This document shows positions 18,891 to 30,497 of a stretch of DNA of 64,000 nt, piece after piece (position 1 is the first letter of the stretch; every line of letters starts with the position of its first letter). The stretch spans positions 79,576 through 143,575 of the forward strand of contig NZ_KB849556.1 in the NCBI RefSeq assembly GCF_000368585.1, in the 5' to 3' direction. A model generated the notes under the pieces. The model made no database searches. It worked only from the letters and a program-made list of their open reading frames with translations, and was not told the origin of the DNA. The position numbers and the translations under genes were made by a program. Source of the DNA: Acinetobacter venetianus RAG-1 = CIP 110063 (lineage in GTDB: Bacteria > Pseudomonadota > Gammaproteobacteria > Pseudomonadales > Moraxellaceae).

Positions 18891-19319
18891 ATGGCTAAGA
18901 AGATTGACGGCTATATCAAGCTGCAAGTTCCAGCTGGTAAAGCAAATCCATCTCCACCAATTGGTCCTGCTTTAGGTCAACGTGGTGTAAACATCATGGC
19001 TTTCTGTAAAGAATTCAATGCTGCTACACAAAAACTTGAAGTTGGTTTGCCAATTCCTGTCGTGATCACTGTGTACAACGATAAGTCGTTCACTTTCATC
19101 ATGAAAACTCCACCTGCATCTATTCTTCTTAAGAAAGCTGCTGGTATTCAAAAGGGTTCTTCTGTACCTAACAAAACTAAAGTTGGTAAGTTGACTCGTG
19201 CTCAATTAGAAGAAATTGCGACTACTAAAGAACCAGACTTAACTGGTGCTGATTTAGACGCTCGTGTTCGTACCATCGCTGGTTCTGCACGTTCTATGGG
19301 CTTGGAAGTGGAGCTATAA
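18891..19319 (+). CDS. rplK: 50S ribosomal protein L11
   Basis: Binds 23S rRNA at the GTPase-associated centre. The 142-residue protein has the N-terminal [20 protein letters not shown] segment and the C-terminal rRNA-binding domain ending in [10 protein letters not shown]. It lies 3 bp before rplA in the classic L11-L1 operon. Confidence 0.99.
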   Translation: MAKKIDGYIKLQVPAGKANPSPPIGPALGQRGVNIMAFCKEFNAATQKLEVGLPIPVVITVYNDKSFTFIMKTPPASILLKKAAGIQKGSSVPNKTKVGKLTRAQLEEIATTKEPDLTGADLDARVRTIAGSARSMGLEVEL

Positions 19320-19322
19320 GAC

Positions 19323-20018
19323 ATGGCAAAGTTAACTAAACGTCAAAAAGCCATCGCTGCTGCTGTAGAAGCAAACAAAGTTTACACTTTGGAAGAAGCA
19401 GTACAAGTTCTTAACAGCCTTCCAGCTGCGAAGTTCAAAGAATCTTTAGACATCTCTGTAAATCTTGGTGTAGATCCACGTAAATCTGACCAAGTTGTTC
19501 GTGGTGCGACTACTTTACCTGCTGGTACTGGTAAAACTGTACGTGTTGCAGTATTTGCTCAAGGTGCTGCTGCTGAAGCTGCGAAAGAAGCTGGTGCTGA
19601 CATCGTTGGTTTTGATGACCTTGCTGAAAGCATTCAAGGTGGAAATCTTGATTTCGACGTAGTGATTGCTGCTCCTGATGCAATGCGCGTTGTTGGTAAG
19701 TTAGGTACGATTCTTGGTCCACGTGGCTTAATGCCAAACCCTAAAGTGGGTACAGTAACTCCTGATGTTGCTGGTGCGGTTAAGAATGCTAAATCTGGTC
19801 AAGCACGTTACCGTGTAGACAAAGCGGGTATCATCCACGCTGCGATTGGCCAATTAGGCTTCAGCGAAGATGCTGTTCGTCAAAACGTTGAAACTTTAAT
19901 TGCAGATTTAAAACGTTTAAAACCTGCAACTTCTAAAGGTGTATACGTTAAAAAGATCACTTTGAGCTCAACTATGGGTCCTGGTCTTGCAATTGACGTA
20001 AACAACGTTTCTAAGTAA
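19323..20018 (+). CDS. rplA: 50S ribosomal protein L1
   Basis: L1 stalk protein and, in other bacteria, translational repressor of its own L11-L1 mRNA. The 231-residue length is typical. The conserved segment GRIGLMPNPK-type (here [16 protein letters not shown]) is intact. Confidence 0.99.
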   Translation: MAKLTKRQKAIAAAVEANKVYTLEEAVQVLNSLPAAKFKESLDISVNLGVDPRKSDQVVRGATTLPAGTGKTVRVAVFAQGAAAEAAKEAGADIVGFDDLAESIQGGNLDFDVVIAAPDAMRVVGKLGTILGPRGLMPNPKVGTVTPDVAGAVKNAKSGQARYRVDKAGIIHAAIGQLGFSEDAVRQNVETLIADLKRLKPATSKGVYVKKITLSSTMGPGLAIDVNNVSK

Positions 20019-20037
20019 TTAGAAAGAATTTTAAAGC

Positions 20038-20063
20038 CTCAGATTCTTTTATAAGAATCTGAG
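20038..20063 (+). promoter_or_regulatory. Perfect 11-bp stem-loop after rplA
   Basis: CTCAGATTCTT / AAGAATCTGAG with a TTAT loop, 20 bp after the rplA stop. There is no T-tract, so an RNase III-type processing site or 3' end structure is more likely than a terminator. Confidence 0.65.
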
Positions 20064-20154
20064 CAAACTTTGAATTGATAAATGAATATTTATCAGCGTC
20101 AAAGACCTCAGGCGAGAGATATTTTCGAATATTTTTCTTAATAAACCAGTCTGA

Positions 20155-20263
20155 GTAGACGTGGTGGTGTGATTTGTTCCTCCTCCACGTGTAGGTCGAA
20201 AGGCTTACGAATTGGGAGTGTACTCATATTTGAGTGCATAAATCACCGTTAGGAGGTTTTACA
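20155..20263 (+). promoter_or_regulatory. Structured rplJ leader (candidate L10 autoregulatory leader)
   Basis: The 245-bp gap between rplA and rplJ ends in a series of stems. ACGTGGTGG pairs with CCTCCACGT at 20159-20190. GTAGGTC-GAAA-GGCTTAC (20191-20208) has a GNRA tetraloop, and ACTCA-TATT-TGAGT lies at 20222-20235. A perfect AGGAGG RBS (20251-20256) follows. By analogy with E. coli, the L10-L7/L12 complex may bind here. The match is to architecture, not to a scored covariance model. Confidence 0.55.
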
Positions 20264-20770
20264 ATGGCTCTTCTTATCGAAGACAAAAAACAGATCGTTG
20301 CAGAAGTAAACGAAGTTGCTTCTAAAGCGTTCTCTGCCGTTGTTGCTGACTACCAAGGCTTAACTGTAGAGCAATTAACAACACTTCGTGTTGAAGCTCG
20401 TAAGTTAGGTGTTACTACACGTATTGTGCGTAACACTTTGGCTAAGCGTTCATTCGAAGGTACTCAATTCGATATCTTGAATGACGACCTTGTTGGTCCA
20501 ACAATTCTCGGTTTCTCTACTTCTGAAGACGACATGGGTGCAGCTGCACGCTTGTTCGAAGAATTTGCGAAAACTAACAAAGCATTTGAACTTAAAGCTG
20601 CTGCATTTGATGGCAAGCTTTATAAAGGTGCAGAAGTTAGCGTTATTGCAAACCTTCCGAACCAAGAGAAAGCGCTTACTATGCTTGCCTCTGTTCTTCA
20701 AGCTCCTATTTCGAAATTGGGTCGCCTTATTACAGCACTCAAAGAGAAAAACGAGTCAGAAGCGGCTTAA
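20264..20770 (+). CDS. rplJ: 50S ribosomal protein L10
   Basis: Forms the base of the ribosomal stalk and binds L7/L12 dimers through its C-terminal helix. The 168-residue protein starts MALLIEDKKQIV and ends in LKEKNESEAA. The ATG at 20264 follows a consensus AGGAGG. An in-frame upstream start at 20234 would add ten residues lying inside the leader structure and is rejected. Confidence 0.98.
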   Translation: MALLIEDKKQIVAEVNEVASKAFSAVVADYQGLTVEQLTTLRVEARKLGVTTRIVRNTLAKRSFEGTQFDILNDDLVGPTILGFSTSEDDMGAAARLFEEFAKTNKAFELKAAAFDGKLYKGAEVSVIANLPNQEKALTMLASVLQAPISKLGRLITALKEKNESEAA

Positions 20771-20812
20771 TCCTATTTTCACACCATTCAATATCCATTT
20801 GGAGTTATTCTC

Positions 20813-21184
20813 ATGGCTTTAACTAACGAAGAAATCTTAAACGCAGTTGCTGAAAAAACAGTTCTTGAACTTGTTGAATTAATTTCTGCTTTCGAAGAAA
20901 AATTTAACGTATCTGCTGCTGCTGTAGCTGTTGCTGCTGCTCCAGGTGCTGGCGCTGCTGCTGCTGAAGAACAAACTGAATTCAACGTTGAGTTGACTTC
21001 TTTCGGTGCTAACAAAGTTGCTGTAATTAAAGCAGTTCGTGAAGCTACTGGTCTTGGTCTTAAAGAAGCTAAAGATATGGTTGAAGGCGCTCCTGCTGTT
21101 CTTAAAGAAGGCGTTTCTAAAGAAGAAGGCGAAGAACTTAAGAAGAAGCTTGAAGAAGCTGGTGCTACAGTTACACTTAAGTAA
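20813..21184 (+). CDS. rplL: 50S ribosomal protein L7/L12
   Basis: Stalk protein that recruits translation factors. At 123 residues it has the N-terminal dimerisation domain, an Ala-rich hinge (~residues 38-53) and a C-terminal domain with [21 protein letters not shown], the factor-binding surface. Confidence 0.99.
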   Translation: MALTNEEILNAVAEKTVLELVELISAFEEKFNVSAAAVAVAAAPGAGAAAAEEQTEFNVELTSFGANKVAVIKAVREATGLGLKEAKDMVEGAPAVLKEGVSKEEGEELKKKLEEAGATVTLK

Positions 21185-21493
21185 TTCTGTAGGGAGTCGG
21201 TTTTTTGATAATCGGCTCCAAAAAATGGCTGATGGCTCTTGGGTCATCAGCCTTTTTGCGTTACAATAATCGGCTCGTTTTTTGTTAGTTTTGCTTGTAA
21301 TACGTGCGTAATTAGAATAAACGACTGAATATCAAACGCTTACCAATATTTTTTTGCTTATAAAAATATTGTTAAGCGTTTTAATACCACTAAAAATTGC
21401 AGCATTTGTAAACAGTGGTGGCCATATCGGCCTGCGTAATTCCTTCCAAACCCGTTCTGCAGGCGGGTTTGGTTTACTTTCCGAGGACTCCAG
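21185..21493 (+). other. rplL-rpoB intergenic region
   Basis: 309 bp without a gene. It holds the attenuator hairpins at its start. Near its end, a perfect 9-bp stem CCAAACCCG / CGGGTTTGG (21446-21454 with 21464-21472) sits just upstream of the rpoB RBS (GAGGA). That position could influence rpoB translation. Confidence 0.7.
21193..21257 (+). terminator. rplL-rpoB attenuator
   Basis: Two hairpins follow rplL. GGAGTCGGTT / AATCGGCTCC (21193-21219, two wobbles) is followed by A's. The second, GGCTGATG / CATCAGCC (21227-21252), runs straight into TTTTT and has terminator form. Because rpoB has no obvious strong promoter of its own, this probably acts as the partial terminator known between rplL and rpoB in E. 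coli. Confidence 0.75.
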
Positions 21494-24400
21494 ATGGCAT
21501 ACTCATATACCGAAAAGAAACGGATCCGTAAGAATTTTGGTAAATTGCCCCAAGTAATGGATGCACCGTACTTGCTTTCGATTCAAGTCGATTCGTATCG
21601 TACATTCTTGCAAGACGGTAAAACTCCAAAAAATCGCGAAGATATCGGTCTCCAAGCCGCATTTCGTTCAGTTTTTCCTATTGAAAGTTATTCTGGCAAT
21701 GCTGCTTTAGAATTTGTTGAGTATAGTCTTGGTAAGCCTGAGTTTGACGTACGTGAATGTATTTTACGTGGTTCAACTTATGCAGCACCAATGCGCGTAA
21801 AAATTCGTTTGATCATCAAAGATCGTGAAACGAAATCAATTAAAGACGTTCGTGAACAAGAAGTTTACATGGGTGAAATGCCGCTCATGACCGATAACGG
21901 TACATTTGTTATCAACGGTACAGAGCGTGTAATCGTATCTCAATTACACCGTTCACCAGGCGTATTCTTTGACCATGACAAAGGTAAAACCCACTCTAGC
22001 GGTAAAGTGTTGTATTCAGCACGTATTATTCCTTACCGTGGTTCATGGTTAGATTTTGAATTTGATGCTAAAGATTTAGTATTCGTACGTATTGACCGTC
22101 GTCGTAAATTGTTGGCGACTGTGATTTTACGTGCTTTGAATTATACAAATGAACAAATCTTGAATTTGTTCTACGAAAAAGTACCTGTATATTTAGATAT
22201 GGGTAGCTATCAAATTGACCTCGTTCCAGATCGTTTACGTGGTGAAATGGCGCAATTTGATATCTTGGATAACGATGGTAAAACAATCGTTGAACAAGGC
22301 AAACGTATTAATGCACGTCACGTACGTCAAATGGAAGCTGCAAACTTAGCGAAGCTTTCTGTACCTGATGAATATTTATATGAGCGTATTACTGCTGAAG
22401 ACATCACACTGAAAAGTGGTGATGTGATTCCTGCAAATACGGTGCTTAGCCATGAAATCATGGTGAAGATCGCTGAAGGTGGCGTTAAACAGTTTAACAT
22501 TCTGTTTACAAATGACATCGACCGTGGTCCTTTCGTTGCGGATACATTACGTGCAGATACAACAACAGGTCGTGAAGAAGCACTTGTTGAAATCTATAAA
22601 GTAATGCGTCCAGGTGAACCACCGACGAAAGAAGCTGCTGAGAACTTATTCAATAACTTATTCTTCTCTTCTGAGCGCTATGACCTTTCTCCAGTAGGTC
22701 GTATGAAGTTTAACCGTCGTTTGGGTCGTCCTTACGAAGTGGGTACTGATCAGAAGTCACGTGAAGTTGAAGGTATTTTATCGCACGAAGATATCATTGA
22801 TGTACTGCGTACATTGGTTGAAATTCGTAACGGTAAAGGTGAAGTCGACGATATCGATCACTTAGGTAACCGTCGTGTGCGTTCTGTTGGTGAAATGACA
22901 GAAAACCAATTCCGTGTTGGTTTAGTTCGTGTCGAACGTGCTGTTAAAGAGCGTTTAAGCCAAGCAGAAACAGATAACTTGTCTCCGCAAGATTTAATCA
23001 ATGCAAAACCAGTTGCTGCTGCAATCAAAGAATTCTTTGGTTCAAGCCAATTATCTCAGTTCATGGACCAAAACAACCCATTGTCTGAGATTACACACAA
23101 ACGTCGTGTATCTGCGCTTGGTCCTGGTGGTTTGACTCGTGAACGTGCGGGCTTCGAAGTACGTGACGTACATCAAACTCACTATGGTCGTGTTTGTCCT
23201 ATTGAAACGCCTGAAGGTCCAAACATTGGTTTGATCAACTCGCTTTCTGTATATGCTAAAGCAAACGACTTTGGCTTCTTGGAAACACCGTATCGTAAAG
23301 TTGTAGATGGTCGCGTAACTGACGATGTTGAATATTTATCTGCAATTGAAGAAGTGGGTACTGTCATTGCACAGGCCGATTCTGCTGTTGATAAAGATGG
23401 CAACTTGACTGAAGAAATGGTTTCTGTACGTCATCAAGGTGAATTCGTACGTATGTCGCCTGAGCGTGTAACTCATATGGACGTTTCTGCACAGCAGGTT
23501 GTTTCTGTTGCAGCATCATTGATTCCATTCCTTGAACACGATGATGCGAACCGTGCATTAATGGGTTCAAACATGCAACGTCAGGCTGTTCCAACTTTAC
23601 GTGCTGACAAGCCGCTTGTTGGTACGGGTATGGAAGCAAACGTAGCACGTGATTCTGGTGTGTGTGTGATCGCCGATCGTGGTGGTGCAATTGAATATGT
23701 TGATGCATCTCGTATCGTTATTCGTGTAAACGAAGATGAAATGATCGCAGGTGAGGCGGGTGTAGATATCTATAACCTCATCAAATATACACGTTCAAAC
23801 CAAAATACATGTATTAACCAAAATGTTATCGTGAAATTAGGCGACAAAGTTGCTCGTGGTGACATCTTGGCTGACGGTCCATCGACTGACATGGGTGAAC
23901 TTGCGCTTGGTCAAAACATGCGTGTCGCGTTCATGACATGGAATGGTTATAACTACGAAGACTCGATCTTATTATCTGAGCGTGTACTTCAAGAAGACCG
24001 TTTAACGTCGATTCACATTCAAGAATTGTCATGTGTGGCACGTGATACTAAGTTAGGTGCAGAGGAAATTACTGCCGATATTCCTAACGTAGGTGAAGCT
24101 GCACTGTCTAAATTGGATGAGTCAGGTATCGTGTATATCGGTGCTGAAGTGACTGCGGGTGATATCCTTGTTGGTAAGGTAACGCCTAAAGGCGAAACTC
24201 AATTAACACCTGAAGAAAAATTACTTCGTGCAATCTTTGGTGAAAAAGCGGCTGACGTAAAAGACTCTTCTTTACGTGTTCCGTCTGGTACTAAAGGTAC
24301 GGTTATCGATGTTCAAGTCTTCACTCGTGATGGTTTGGAAAAAGATGAGCGTGCACAGGCAATTGAAAAAGCTCAGCTTGATGCATACCGTAAAGACTTG

Positions 24401-25582
24401 AAAGAAGAATACAAAATCTTCGAAGAAGCAGCACGTGAACGTATTGTTCGTTTGTTGAAAGGTCAAGAATCTAACGGTGGTGGTTCGACTAAACGTGGCG
24501 ATAAACTTTCTGAAGACGTATTGTCTGGTTTAGAGCTTGTTGATTTACTTGAAATCCAGCCAAATGATGAAGCAATTGCTGAGCGTTTAACTCAAATTCA
24601 AGTGTTCTTGAAAGAGAAGAGCTACGAGATTGATGAGAAGTTTGCTGAGAAGAAACGTAAACTTTCTACAGGTGATGAATTAACAACTGGCGTATTGAAA
24701 GTTGTTAAGGTTTACCTTGCTGTTAAACGTCGTATCCAGCCTGGTGATAAGATGGCGGGTCGTCACGGTAACAAAGGTGTTGTATCAAACATCTTGCCAG
24801 TTGAAGACATGCCGCATGATGCAAATGGTGTACCAGTTGATATCGTGTTAAACCCACTGGGTGTACCATCACGTATGAACGTGGGTCAGATTCTTGAGAC
24901 TCACTTAGGTATGGCGGCGAAAGGTCTTGGTGATAAAATCGAGAAAATGTTGAAAGAACAGCGTACAGTTTTAGAACTACGTGATTTCTTAGACAAGATT
25001 TATAACAAGGTTGGTGGCGAACAAGAAGAGCTGAATAGCTTAACTGACGCAGAAATTTTAGCACTTTCAGGTAACTTGCGTGCTGGTGTTCCATTGGCAA
25101 CACCTGTATTCGATGGTGCTGAAGAAAGTCAAATTAAAGACTTACTTGAATTGGCAGACATTTCGCGTACTGGTCAAACGGTATTGTTTGATGGACGCAC
25201 AGGTGAGCAGTTTGATCGTCCTGTAACTGTAGGTTACATGTACATGCTCAAATTGAACCACTTGGTTGATGACAAAATGCATGCGCGTTCAACAGGTTCT
25301 TACTCGCTTGTTACACAGCAGCCGCTTGGTGGTAAAGCACAATTCGGTGGTCAGCGTTTCGGTGAGATGGAAGTATGGGCACTTGAAGCATACGGTGCAG
25401 CATATACACTCCAAGAAATGCTTACTGTTAAGTCGGATGACGTCGAAGGTCGTACACGCATCTATAAGAACATTGTAGATGGTAACCATTATATGGATCC
25501 GGGTATGCCTGAATCGTTCAACGTATTGACCAAAGAGATCCGTTCTTTAGGTATCAACATTGAACTGAAAAATGGTGACTAA
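21494..25582 (+). CDS. rpoB: DNA-directed RNA polymerase subunit beta
   Basis: Catalytic-core subunit of RNA polymerase, 1362 residues as usual for this group. The rifampicin-binding region reads [30 protein letters not shown], split here into [14 protein letters not shown] and [13 protein letters not shown]. All visible positions are of the wild-type, sensitive type (D, H, R and S residues of the cluster present). The C-terminus ends in NIELKNGD, and the stop codon sits at the edge of a palindromic repeat. Confidence 0.99.
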   Translation: MAYSYTEKKRIRKNFGKLPQVMDAPYLLSIQVDSYRTFLQDGKTPKNREDIGLQAAFRSVFPIESYSGNAALEFVEYSLGKPEFDVRECILRGSTYAAPMRVKIRLIIKDRETKSIKDVREQEVYMGEMPLMTDNGTFVINGTERVIVSQLHRSPGVFFDHDKGKTHSSGKVLYSARIIPYRGSWLDFEFDAKDLVFVRIDRRRKLLATVILRALNYTNEQILNLFYEKVPVYLDMGSYQIDLVPDRLRGEMAQFDILDNDGKTIVEQGKRINARHVRQMEAANLAKLSVPDEYLYERITAEDITLKSGDVIPANTVLSHEIMVKIAEGGVKQFNILFTNDIDRGPFVADTLRADTTTGREEALVEIYKVMRPGEPPTKEAAENLFNNLFFSSERYDLSPVGRMKFNRRLGRPYEVGTDQKSREVEGILSHEDIIDVLRTLVEIRNGKGEVDDIDHLGNRRVRSVGEMTENQFRVGLVRVERAVKERLSQAETDNLSPQDLINAKPVAAAIKEFFGSSQLSQFMDQNNPLSEITHKRRVSALGPGGLTRERAGFEVRDVHQTHYGRVCPIETPEGPNIGLINSLSVYAKANDFGFLETPYRKVVDGRVTDDVEYLSAIEEVGTVIAQADSAVDKDGNLTEEMVSVRHQGEFVRMSPERVTHMDVSAQQVVSVAASLIPFLEHDDANRALMGSNMQRQAVPTLRADKPLVGTGMEANVARDSGVCVIADRGGAIEYVDASRIVIRVNEDEMIAGEAGVDIYNLIKYTRSNQNTCINQNVIVKLGDKVARGDILADGPSTDMGELALGQNMRVAFMTWNGYNYEDSILLSERVLQEDRLTSIHIQELSCVARDTKLGAEEITADIPNVGEAALSKLDESGIVYIGAEVTAGDILVGKVTPKGETQLTPEEKLLRAIFGEKAADVKDSSLRVPSGTKGTVIDVQVFTRDGLEKDERAQAIEKAQLDAYRKDLKEEYKIFEEAARERIVRLLKGQESNGGGSTKRGDKLSEDVLSGLELVDLLEIQPNDEAIAERLTQIQVFLKEKSYEIDEKFAEKKRKLSTGDELTTGVLKVVKVYLAVKRRIQPGDKMAGRHGNKGVVSNILPVEDMPHDANGVPVDIVLNPLGVPSRMNVGQILETHLGMAAKGLGDKIEKMLKEQRTVLELRDFLDKIYNKVGGEQEELNSLTDAEILALSGNLRAGVPLATPVFDGAEESQIKDLLELADISRTGQTVLFDGRTGEQFDRPVTVGYMYMLKLNHLVDDKMHARSTGSYSLVTQQPLGGKAQFGGQRFGEMEVWALEAYGAAYTLQEMLTVKSDDVEGRTRIYKNIVDGNHYMDPGMPESFNVLTKEIRSLGINIELKNGD

Positions 25583-25650
25583 ATCCCCCTCTATCCCCCT
25601 TTGTTAAGGGGGAAGTTCCCCTCTTTCTTAAAGAGGGGCTAGGGGAGATT
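25581..25650. repeat. Dumbbell-shaped palindromic repeat between rpoB and rpoC
   Basis: A 70-bp element made of two internal hairpins inside an outer inverted repeat. The first hairpin is CCCCCTT-TGTT-AAGGGGG (25595-25612). The second is CCCCTCTTT-CTT-AAAGAGGGG (25618-25638). The outer arms are AATCCCCCT (25582-25590) and AGGGGAGATT (25641-25650). It begins at the rpoB TAA stop. Its form resembles REP/MITE-like intergenic repeats seen in many genomes. No second copy was noticed in this window. Confidence 0.8.
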
Positions 25651-25722
25651 CCAAATTTCAGTAAAAACAATATTTGTGACCCAGTCGGGAGAGCGTAGCT
25701 CCTCGACACACGGAGAAAAAAA

Positions 25723-28700
25723 TTGAAAGACTTGCTCGATATCATGCGTAAGAAAACGGATTCAGAAGGTCATGCACCTATTGAATTTGACCGTATCCGT
25801 ATTGGTCTTGCGTCACCAGAGATGATTAAGTCATGGTCTCACGGTGAAGTTAAAAAACCTGAAACCATTAACTACCGTACTTTTAAACCTGAACGTGACG
25901 GTTTGTTCTGTGCCAAAATTTTTGGTCCAGTAAAAGATTACGAATGCTTGTGTGGTAAATACAAGCGTATGAAATATAAAGGCGTCATTTGTGAAAAATG
26001 TGGCGTTGAAGTAACAACTGCAAAAGTTCGTCGTGAACGTATGGGTCACATCGAGCTTGCTTCTCCAGTTGCACACATCTGGTTCTTGAAATCATTACCG
26101 AGCCGTATCGGTTTACTTCTTGATATGACTTTACGTGATATCGAGCGCGTATTGTATTTCGAATCTTATGTTGTAACAGATCCTGGTATGACTCCGTTTG
26201 AAAAGTATCAACTTTTAACAGACGAAGAATACTACAATGCACTTGAAGAACACGGTGATGAATTCACTGCGAAAATGGGTGCAGAAGCAGTTCAGGATTT
26301 GTTAAAAGATATTGATCTTGAAGCAGAAATTTCACGTTTACGTGAAGAAATTCCACAAACAACGTCTGAAACGAAGCTTAAGAAAGCTTCTAAGCGTTTG
26401 AAATTGATGGAAGCTTTCAAAGATTCAAACAACAAGCCTGAATGGATGGTAATGAATGTACTTCCAGTGCTTCCACCAGACTTACGTCCGCTTGTACCAC
26501 TTGAAGGTGGTCGTTTCGCGACTTCAGACTTGAACGATTTATATCGTCGTGTGATCAACCGTAACAACCGTTTAAAGCGTCTTCTTGACCTTGCTGCACC
26601 AGACATCATCGTACGTAACGAAAAACGTATGTTACAAGAGTCTGTTGATGCATTACTTGATAACGGTCGTCGTGGTCGTGCGATTACAGGTTCGAACAAA
26701 CGTCCATTGAAATCTTTGGCAGATATGATCAAAGGTAAACAAGGTCGTTTCCGTCAAAACTTGCTCGGTAAGCGTGTTGACTATTCAGGTCGTTCGGTAA
26801 TTACCGTTGGTCCTACTTTACGCCTTCACCAGTGTGGTCTTCCGAAGAAAATGGCACTTGAATTATTCAAGCCATTCATTTTCGCAAAACTACAAGCTTC
26901 TGGCCAAGCAACAACCATTAAAGCTGCGAAGAAAATGGTTGAGCGTGAAACACCTGAAGTTTGGGACGTTTTAGCACACGTTATTCGTCAACATCCAGTC
27001 ATGTTGAACCGTGCGCCAACACTTCACCGTCTAGGTCTTCAAGCATTTGAACCTATCTTGATCGAAGGTAAGGCAATCCGTCTTCACCCACTCGTATGTG
27101 CTGCGTTCAACGCCGACTTCGATGGTGACCAAATGGCGGTACACGTTCCATTGACATTGGAAGCACAGTTAGAAGCTCGTGCGTTGATGATGTCAACGAA
27201 TAACATCTTGTCGCCTGCAAACGGTGAGCCAATTATCGTTCCTTCTCAAGACGTTGTCTTGGGCCTTTACTACATCACGCGTGATGCGGTAAATGCCAAA
27301 GGTGAAGGCATGGTATTTGCGGATACTCACGAAGTTAACCGTGCGTTAGCGACTGGTAAAGTTGCAATCCATGCACGCGTAAAAGTACGTGTACACCAAA
27401 CTGTGATTGACGAAAACGGTAACCGTGAAAAGCAAACCATTATTGTTGATACAACACCTGGCCGTTGCTTGTTATGGGAAGTTGTTCCACAAGGTCTAAG
27501 CTTTGAATCGATCAACCTTGAGATGACCAAGAAAAACATCTCTAAGTTAATCAACTCTTGCTACCGTAAACTTGGTTTGAAAGATACTGTTATCTTCGCT
27601 GACCAATTGATGTATTTGGGCTTCCGTCAAGCGACTCGCTCAGGTGTTTCTGTTGGTATGGAAGACATGCTTATTCCGCCAACTAAACATGCAATTATCG
27701 ATAAAGCTGAAACAGAAGTTCGTGAAATCGAACAACAGTTTGAACAAGGTTTCGTAACTGCGGGCGAGCGTTATAACAAAGTTGTCGATATTTGGGCACG
27801 TACAAACGACCAAGTAGCGAAAGCGATGATGGATAACTTGTCTTATACACTTGTGAAAAACAAACAAGGTGAAGACGAGAAGCAAAAATCATTCAACTCG
27901 ATTTATATGATGTCTGACTCGGGTGCCCGTGGTAGTGCGGCGCAGATTCGTCAGCTTGCTGGTATGCGTGGCTTGATGGCGAAGCCGGATGGCTCGATCA
28001 TTGAGACACCAATTAAAGCAAACTTCCGTGAAGGTTTGACCGTACTTCAGTACTTCATCTCGACACACGGTGCACGTAAAGGTTTGGCCGATACTGCATT
28101 GAAAACTGCGAACTCTGGTTACTTGACACGTCGTCTTGTAGATGTAGCACAAGATTTGGTAATTACTGAATCTGACTGTGGTACAGCTGGTGGTCTAGTA
28201 ATGACACCATTCATTCAAGGTGGTGACGTTATTGAACCATTACGTGACCGTGTATTAGGTCGTGTAACAGCTGAAGATGTACGTCGTGCATCTGATGATG
28301 AAGTGGTTCTTCCACGTGGTACGCTCATTGACGAGAAAATCGCTGCTCAGCTTGAAGAAGCAGGTGTCGATGAAGTTAAAGTCCGTTCTGTAATCGCATG
28401 TGAATCTACATTCGGTGTATGTGCACGTTGTTATGGTCGTGACCTTGCACGTGGTCATTTGGTGAATCCAGGTGAATCAGTAGGTGTAATGGCTGCACAA
28501 TCAATTGGTGAACCAGGTACACAGTTAACGATGCGTACGTTCCACGTTGGTGGTGCTGCGAGCCGAACTTCTGCTGCAAACAGTGTTCAAGTACGTAATA
28601 AAGGTACTGTACGTTTCCACAACGTGAAAACTGTACAACATGCCAAAGGTCACCAAGTATCTGTTTCACGTTCAGGTGAAATTGGTATTGCGGATGATTT

Positions 28701-29916
28701 AGGTCGTGAGCGCGAGCGTTATAAGCTTCCTTACGGTGCAAGCATCTTGTTGAAAGATGGTGAAGCTGTAGAAGCTGGCGGTATTGTAGCGACTTGGGAT
28801 CCACATACACATCCACTTGTTACCGAAGTTGCTGGTAAAGCACGTTTCAGCCAGATTGCTGATGGTGTAACTGCAACATCTAAGACAGATGATGCAACTG
28901 GTATGACAACAGTTGAAATCTTGCCTGTAACAGCACGTCCTGCTTCTGGTAAAGATTTACGTCCAGCAATCGTGTTGGATACAACAGATGGTGGTGAACA
29001 GTTCTACTTCTTGCCACAGAACACAATCGTAACTGTCCGTGATGGCGAAACGATTGGCGTGGGTGACGTCATTGGTCGTGTACCACAAGAAACTTCACGT
29101 ACTCGTGATATTACTGGTGGTCTTCCGCGTGTAGCTGACTTGTTCGAAGCACGTAAGCCGAAAGAGCATGCGATCCTTGCAGAAGTATCAGGTGTTGTAA
29201 GCTTCGGTAAAGAGACCAAAGGTAAGAACCGTTTAGTGATTACGCCAGATGATGGTTCTGAGATCTACGAAGAATTGATTCCAAAATGGCGTCAAATCAA
29301 CGTGTTCGAAGGTGAGCATGTAAACCGTGGTGAGACAATCTCTGATGGTCCACAAAACCCACATGACATCTTACGTTTGAAAGGCGAAGTAGCATTAACT
29401 AACTACATCGTGAACGAAGTTCAAGACGTTTACCGTCTCCAAGGTGTAAAAATCAACGATAAGCACATTGAAGTTGTTGTACGTCAAATGTTGCGTAAAG
29501 TTGATATCACTGATGGCGGAGATACAAGCTTCATCAAAGGTGAGCAAGTGGATTACATCCGTGTTGTTCAAGAGAACCAAGCTGTCTTGGCTCAGAACAA
29601 GTTCCCTGCGAAGTTTGAACGTCAATTGATGGGTATCACGAAAGCATCGCTTTCTACTGACTCGTTCATTTCTGCTGCATCGTTCCAAGAAACAACTCGT
29701 GTGTTAACTGAAGCGGCTGTAACAGGTAAAGAAGATGATTTACGTGGCTTGAAAGAAAACGTTGTTGTGGGTCGCTTGATCCCAGCGGGTACAGGTCTTG
29801 CGTATCACTTAGAGCGTCGTCGCCAAGAAGCAGAAGCTGCTGAATTTGAACTTCACAATGACTTTAGTGAAGTAGACCAAGCATTTAGTCAAGCATTGAA
29901 CTCAGACCAGTTCTAA
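25723..29916 (+). CDS. rpoC: DNA-directed RNA polymerase subunit beta'
   Basis: Catalytic-core subunit, 1397 residues. The N-terminal zinc site ([20 protein letters not shown]), the absolutely conserved [12 protein letters not shown] metal-binding motif, the bridge-helix and trigger-loop region ([16 protein letters not shown]) and the second Cys cluster ([13 protein letters not shown]) are all intact. The start is a TTG with GGAG 7 nt upstream; the alternative ATG at residue 8 would remove conserved N-terminal residues. Transcribed with rpoB across the palindromic repeat. Confidence 0.99.
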   Translation: MKDLLDIMRKKTDSEGHAPIEFDRIRIGLASPEMIKSWSHGEVKKPETINYRTFKPERDGLFCAKIFGPVKDYECLCGKYKRMKYKGVICEKCGVEVTTAKVRRERMGHIELASPVAHIWFLKSLPSRIGLLLDMTLRDIERVLYFESYVVTDPGMTPFEKYQLLTDEEYYNALEEHGDEFTAKMGAEAVQDLLKDIDLEAEISRLREEIPQTTSETKLKKASKRLKLMEAFKDSNNKPEWMVMNVLPVLPPDLRPLVPLEGGRFATSDLNDLYRRVINRNNRLKRLLDLAAPDIIVRNEKRMLQESVDALLDNGRRGRAITGSNKRPLKSLADMIKGKQGRFRQNLLGKRVDYSGRSVITVGPTLRLHQCGLPKKMALELFKPFIFAKLQASGQATTIKAAKKMVERETPEVWDVLAHVIRQHPVMLNRAPTLHRLGLQAFEPILIEGKAIRLHPLVCAAFNADFDGDQMAVHVPLTLEAQLEARALMMSTNNILSPANGEPIIVPSQDVVLGLYYITRDAVNAKGEGMVFADTHEVNRALATGKVAIHARVKVRVHQTVIDENGNREKQTIIVDTTPGRCLLWEVVPQGLSFESINLEMTKKNISKLINSCYRKLGLKDTVIFADQLMYLGFRQATRSGVSVGMEDMLIPPTKHAIIDKAETEVREIEQQFEQGFVTAGERYNKVVDIWARTNDQVAKAMMDNLSYTLVKNKQGEDEKQKSFNSIYMMSDSGARGSAAQIRQLAGMRGLMAKPDGSIIETPIKANFREGLTVLQYFISTHGARKGLADTALKTANSGYLTRRLVDVAQDLVITESDCGTAGGLVMTPFIQGGDVIEPLRDRVLGRVTAEDVRRASDDEVVLPRGTLIDEKIAAQLEEAGVDEVKVRSVIACESTFGVCARCYGRDLARGHLVNPGESVGVMAAQSIGEPGTQLTMRTFHVGGAASRTSAANSVQVRNKGTVRFHNVKTVQHAKGHQVSVSRSGEIGIADDLGRERERYKLPYGASILLKDGEAVEAGGIVATWDPHTHPLVTEVAGKARFSQIADGVTATSKTDDATGMTTVEILPVTARPASGKDLRPAIVLDTTDGGEQFYFLPQNTIVTVRDGETIGVGDVIGRVPQETSRTRDITGGLPRVADLFEARKPKEHAILAEVSGVVSFGKETKGKNRLVITPDDGSEIYEELIPKWRQINVFEGEHVNRGETISDGPQNPHDILRLKGEVALTNYIVNEVQDVYRLQGVKINDKHIEVVVRQMLRKVDITDGGDTSFIKGEQVDYIRVVQENQAVLAQNKFPAKFERQLMGITKASLSTDSFISAASFQETTRVLTEAAVTGKEDDLRGLKENVVVGRLIPAGTGLAYHLERRRQEAEAAEFELHNDFSEVDQAFSQALNSDQF

Positions 29917-29929
29917 GTTCTCGCTGATC

Positions 29930-29957
29930 AAAAAAGGCACCTTTGGGTGCCTTTTTT
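29930..29957 (+). terminator. Rho-independent terminator after rpoC
   Basis: AAAAAGGCACC-TTTG-GGTGCC followed by seven T residues, 14 bp after the rpoC stop. It ends the rif operon. Confidence 0.95.
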
Positions 29958-30091
29958 TATTGAAAGCTTAAAAAGAGTACGTCTTTTACAAAACACTAAA
30001 CGATTCAGTAAATGTAATAACAGAATGTGATCAAACTCCACATAAAAGAAGATTATGATTTTTAATAGAACGTATAGGAGTGAATAGACTC

Positions 30092-30448
30092 ATGAAAAAA
30101 ACAATTGGTTTAGTTTCAACTTTGATGCTATCTGCGGTATTTTTTACAGGTTGCCAAAATATGAGCGCATCTGATCAACGAATTGGTGCAGCGGCTTTAG
30201 GTGGTGCTGTAGGCGGTGGTGTAGGTAACCATGTTGGTGGTGGTATTGGCGCGGGTGTAGGTGCAGCAGCAGGTGCGGGCGTTGGTTCAAACACACAAGG
30301 TGGCAGCCGTAATACTACGACAAGCAGTGCAATTGGTGCAGGTATCGGTTCAGTTGTCGGTAAGGCACTTTTAGGTGGTGATTCTGGGGCTGCGATCGGT
30401 GGTGCGATTGGTGGTGGTGCTGGTGCAGCAATCCAAGAGAAGAAATAA
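30092..30448 (+). CDS. Glycine-zipper outer-membrane lipoprotein
   Basis: A 118-residue lipoprotein. The signal peptide ends in a lipobox (VFFTGC, Cys21). It is followed by repeated small-residue glycine-zipper segments (GGAVGGGVG, GGGIGAGVG, AIGGAIGGG) interrupted by a Thr/Ser-rich stretch. Such proteins (SlyB/Rick_17kDa-like or YMGG-like) sit in the outer membrane, and some respond to envelope stress. ATG 30092 is chosen because the signal peptide begins there. The frame opens at a GTG 12 bp upstream. Function is unknown. Confidence 0.85.
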   Translation: MKKTIGLVSTLMLSAVFFTGCQNMSASDQRIGAAALGGAVGGGVGNHVGGGIGAGVGAAAGAGVGSNTQGGSRNTTTSSAIGAGIGSVVGKALLGGDSGAAIGGAIGGGAGAAIQEKK

Positions 30449-30468
30449 TCTTTTCACTTTATAAAATA

Positions 30469-30497
30469 CCCACATTCATAATGTGGGTGTTTTATTA
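30469..30497 (+). terminator. Rho-independent terminator after the glycine-zipper gene
   Basis: CCCACATT-CAT-AATGTGGG followed by TGTTTTATT. It sits between convergent genes and may serve both. Confidence 0.85.

Noticed and set aside
25554..25745. Minus-strand open frame across the rpoB-rpoC gap
   Set aside because: It is a translation of the palindromic repeat with no RBS or family. Such low-complexity SPS/TKG-type peptides are typical artefacts of these repeats.
16401..29916. Many long open frames on the opposite strand and in other frames of tuf, rplA-rplL and rpoBC
   Set aside because: They result from strong codon bias in highly expressed genes, have no RBS, and lie entirely over well-established proteins.
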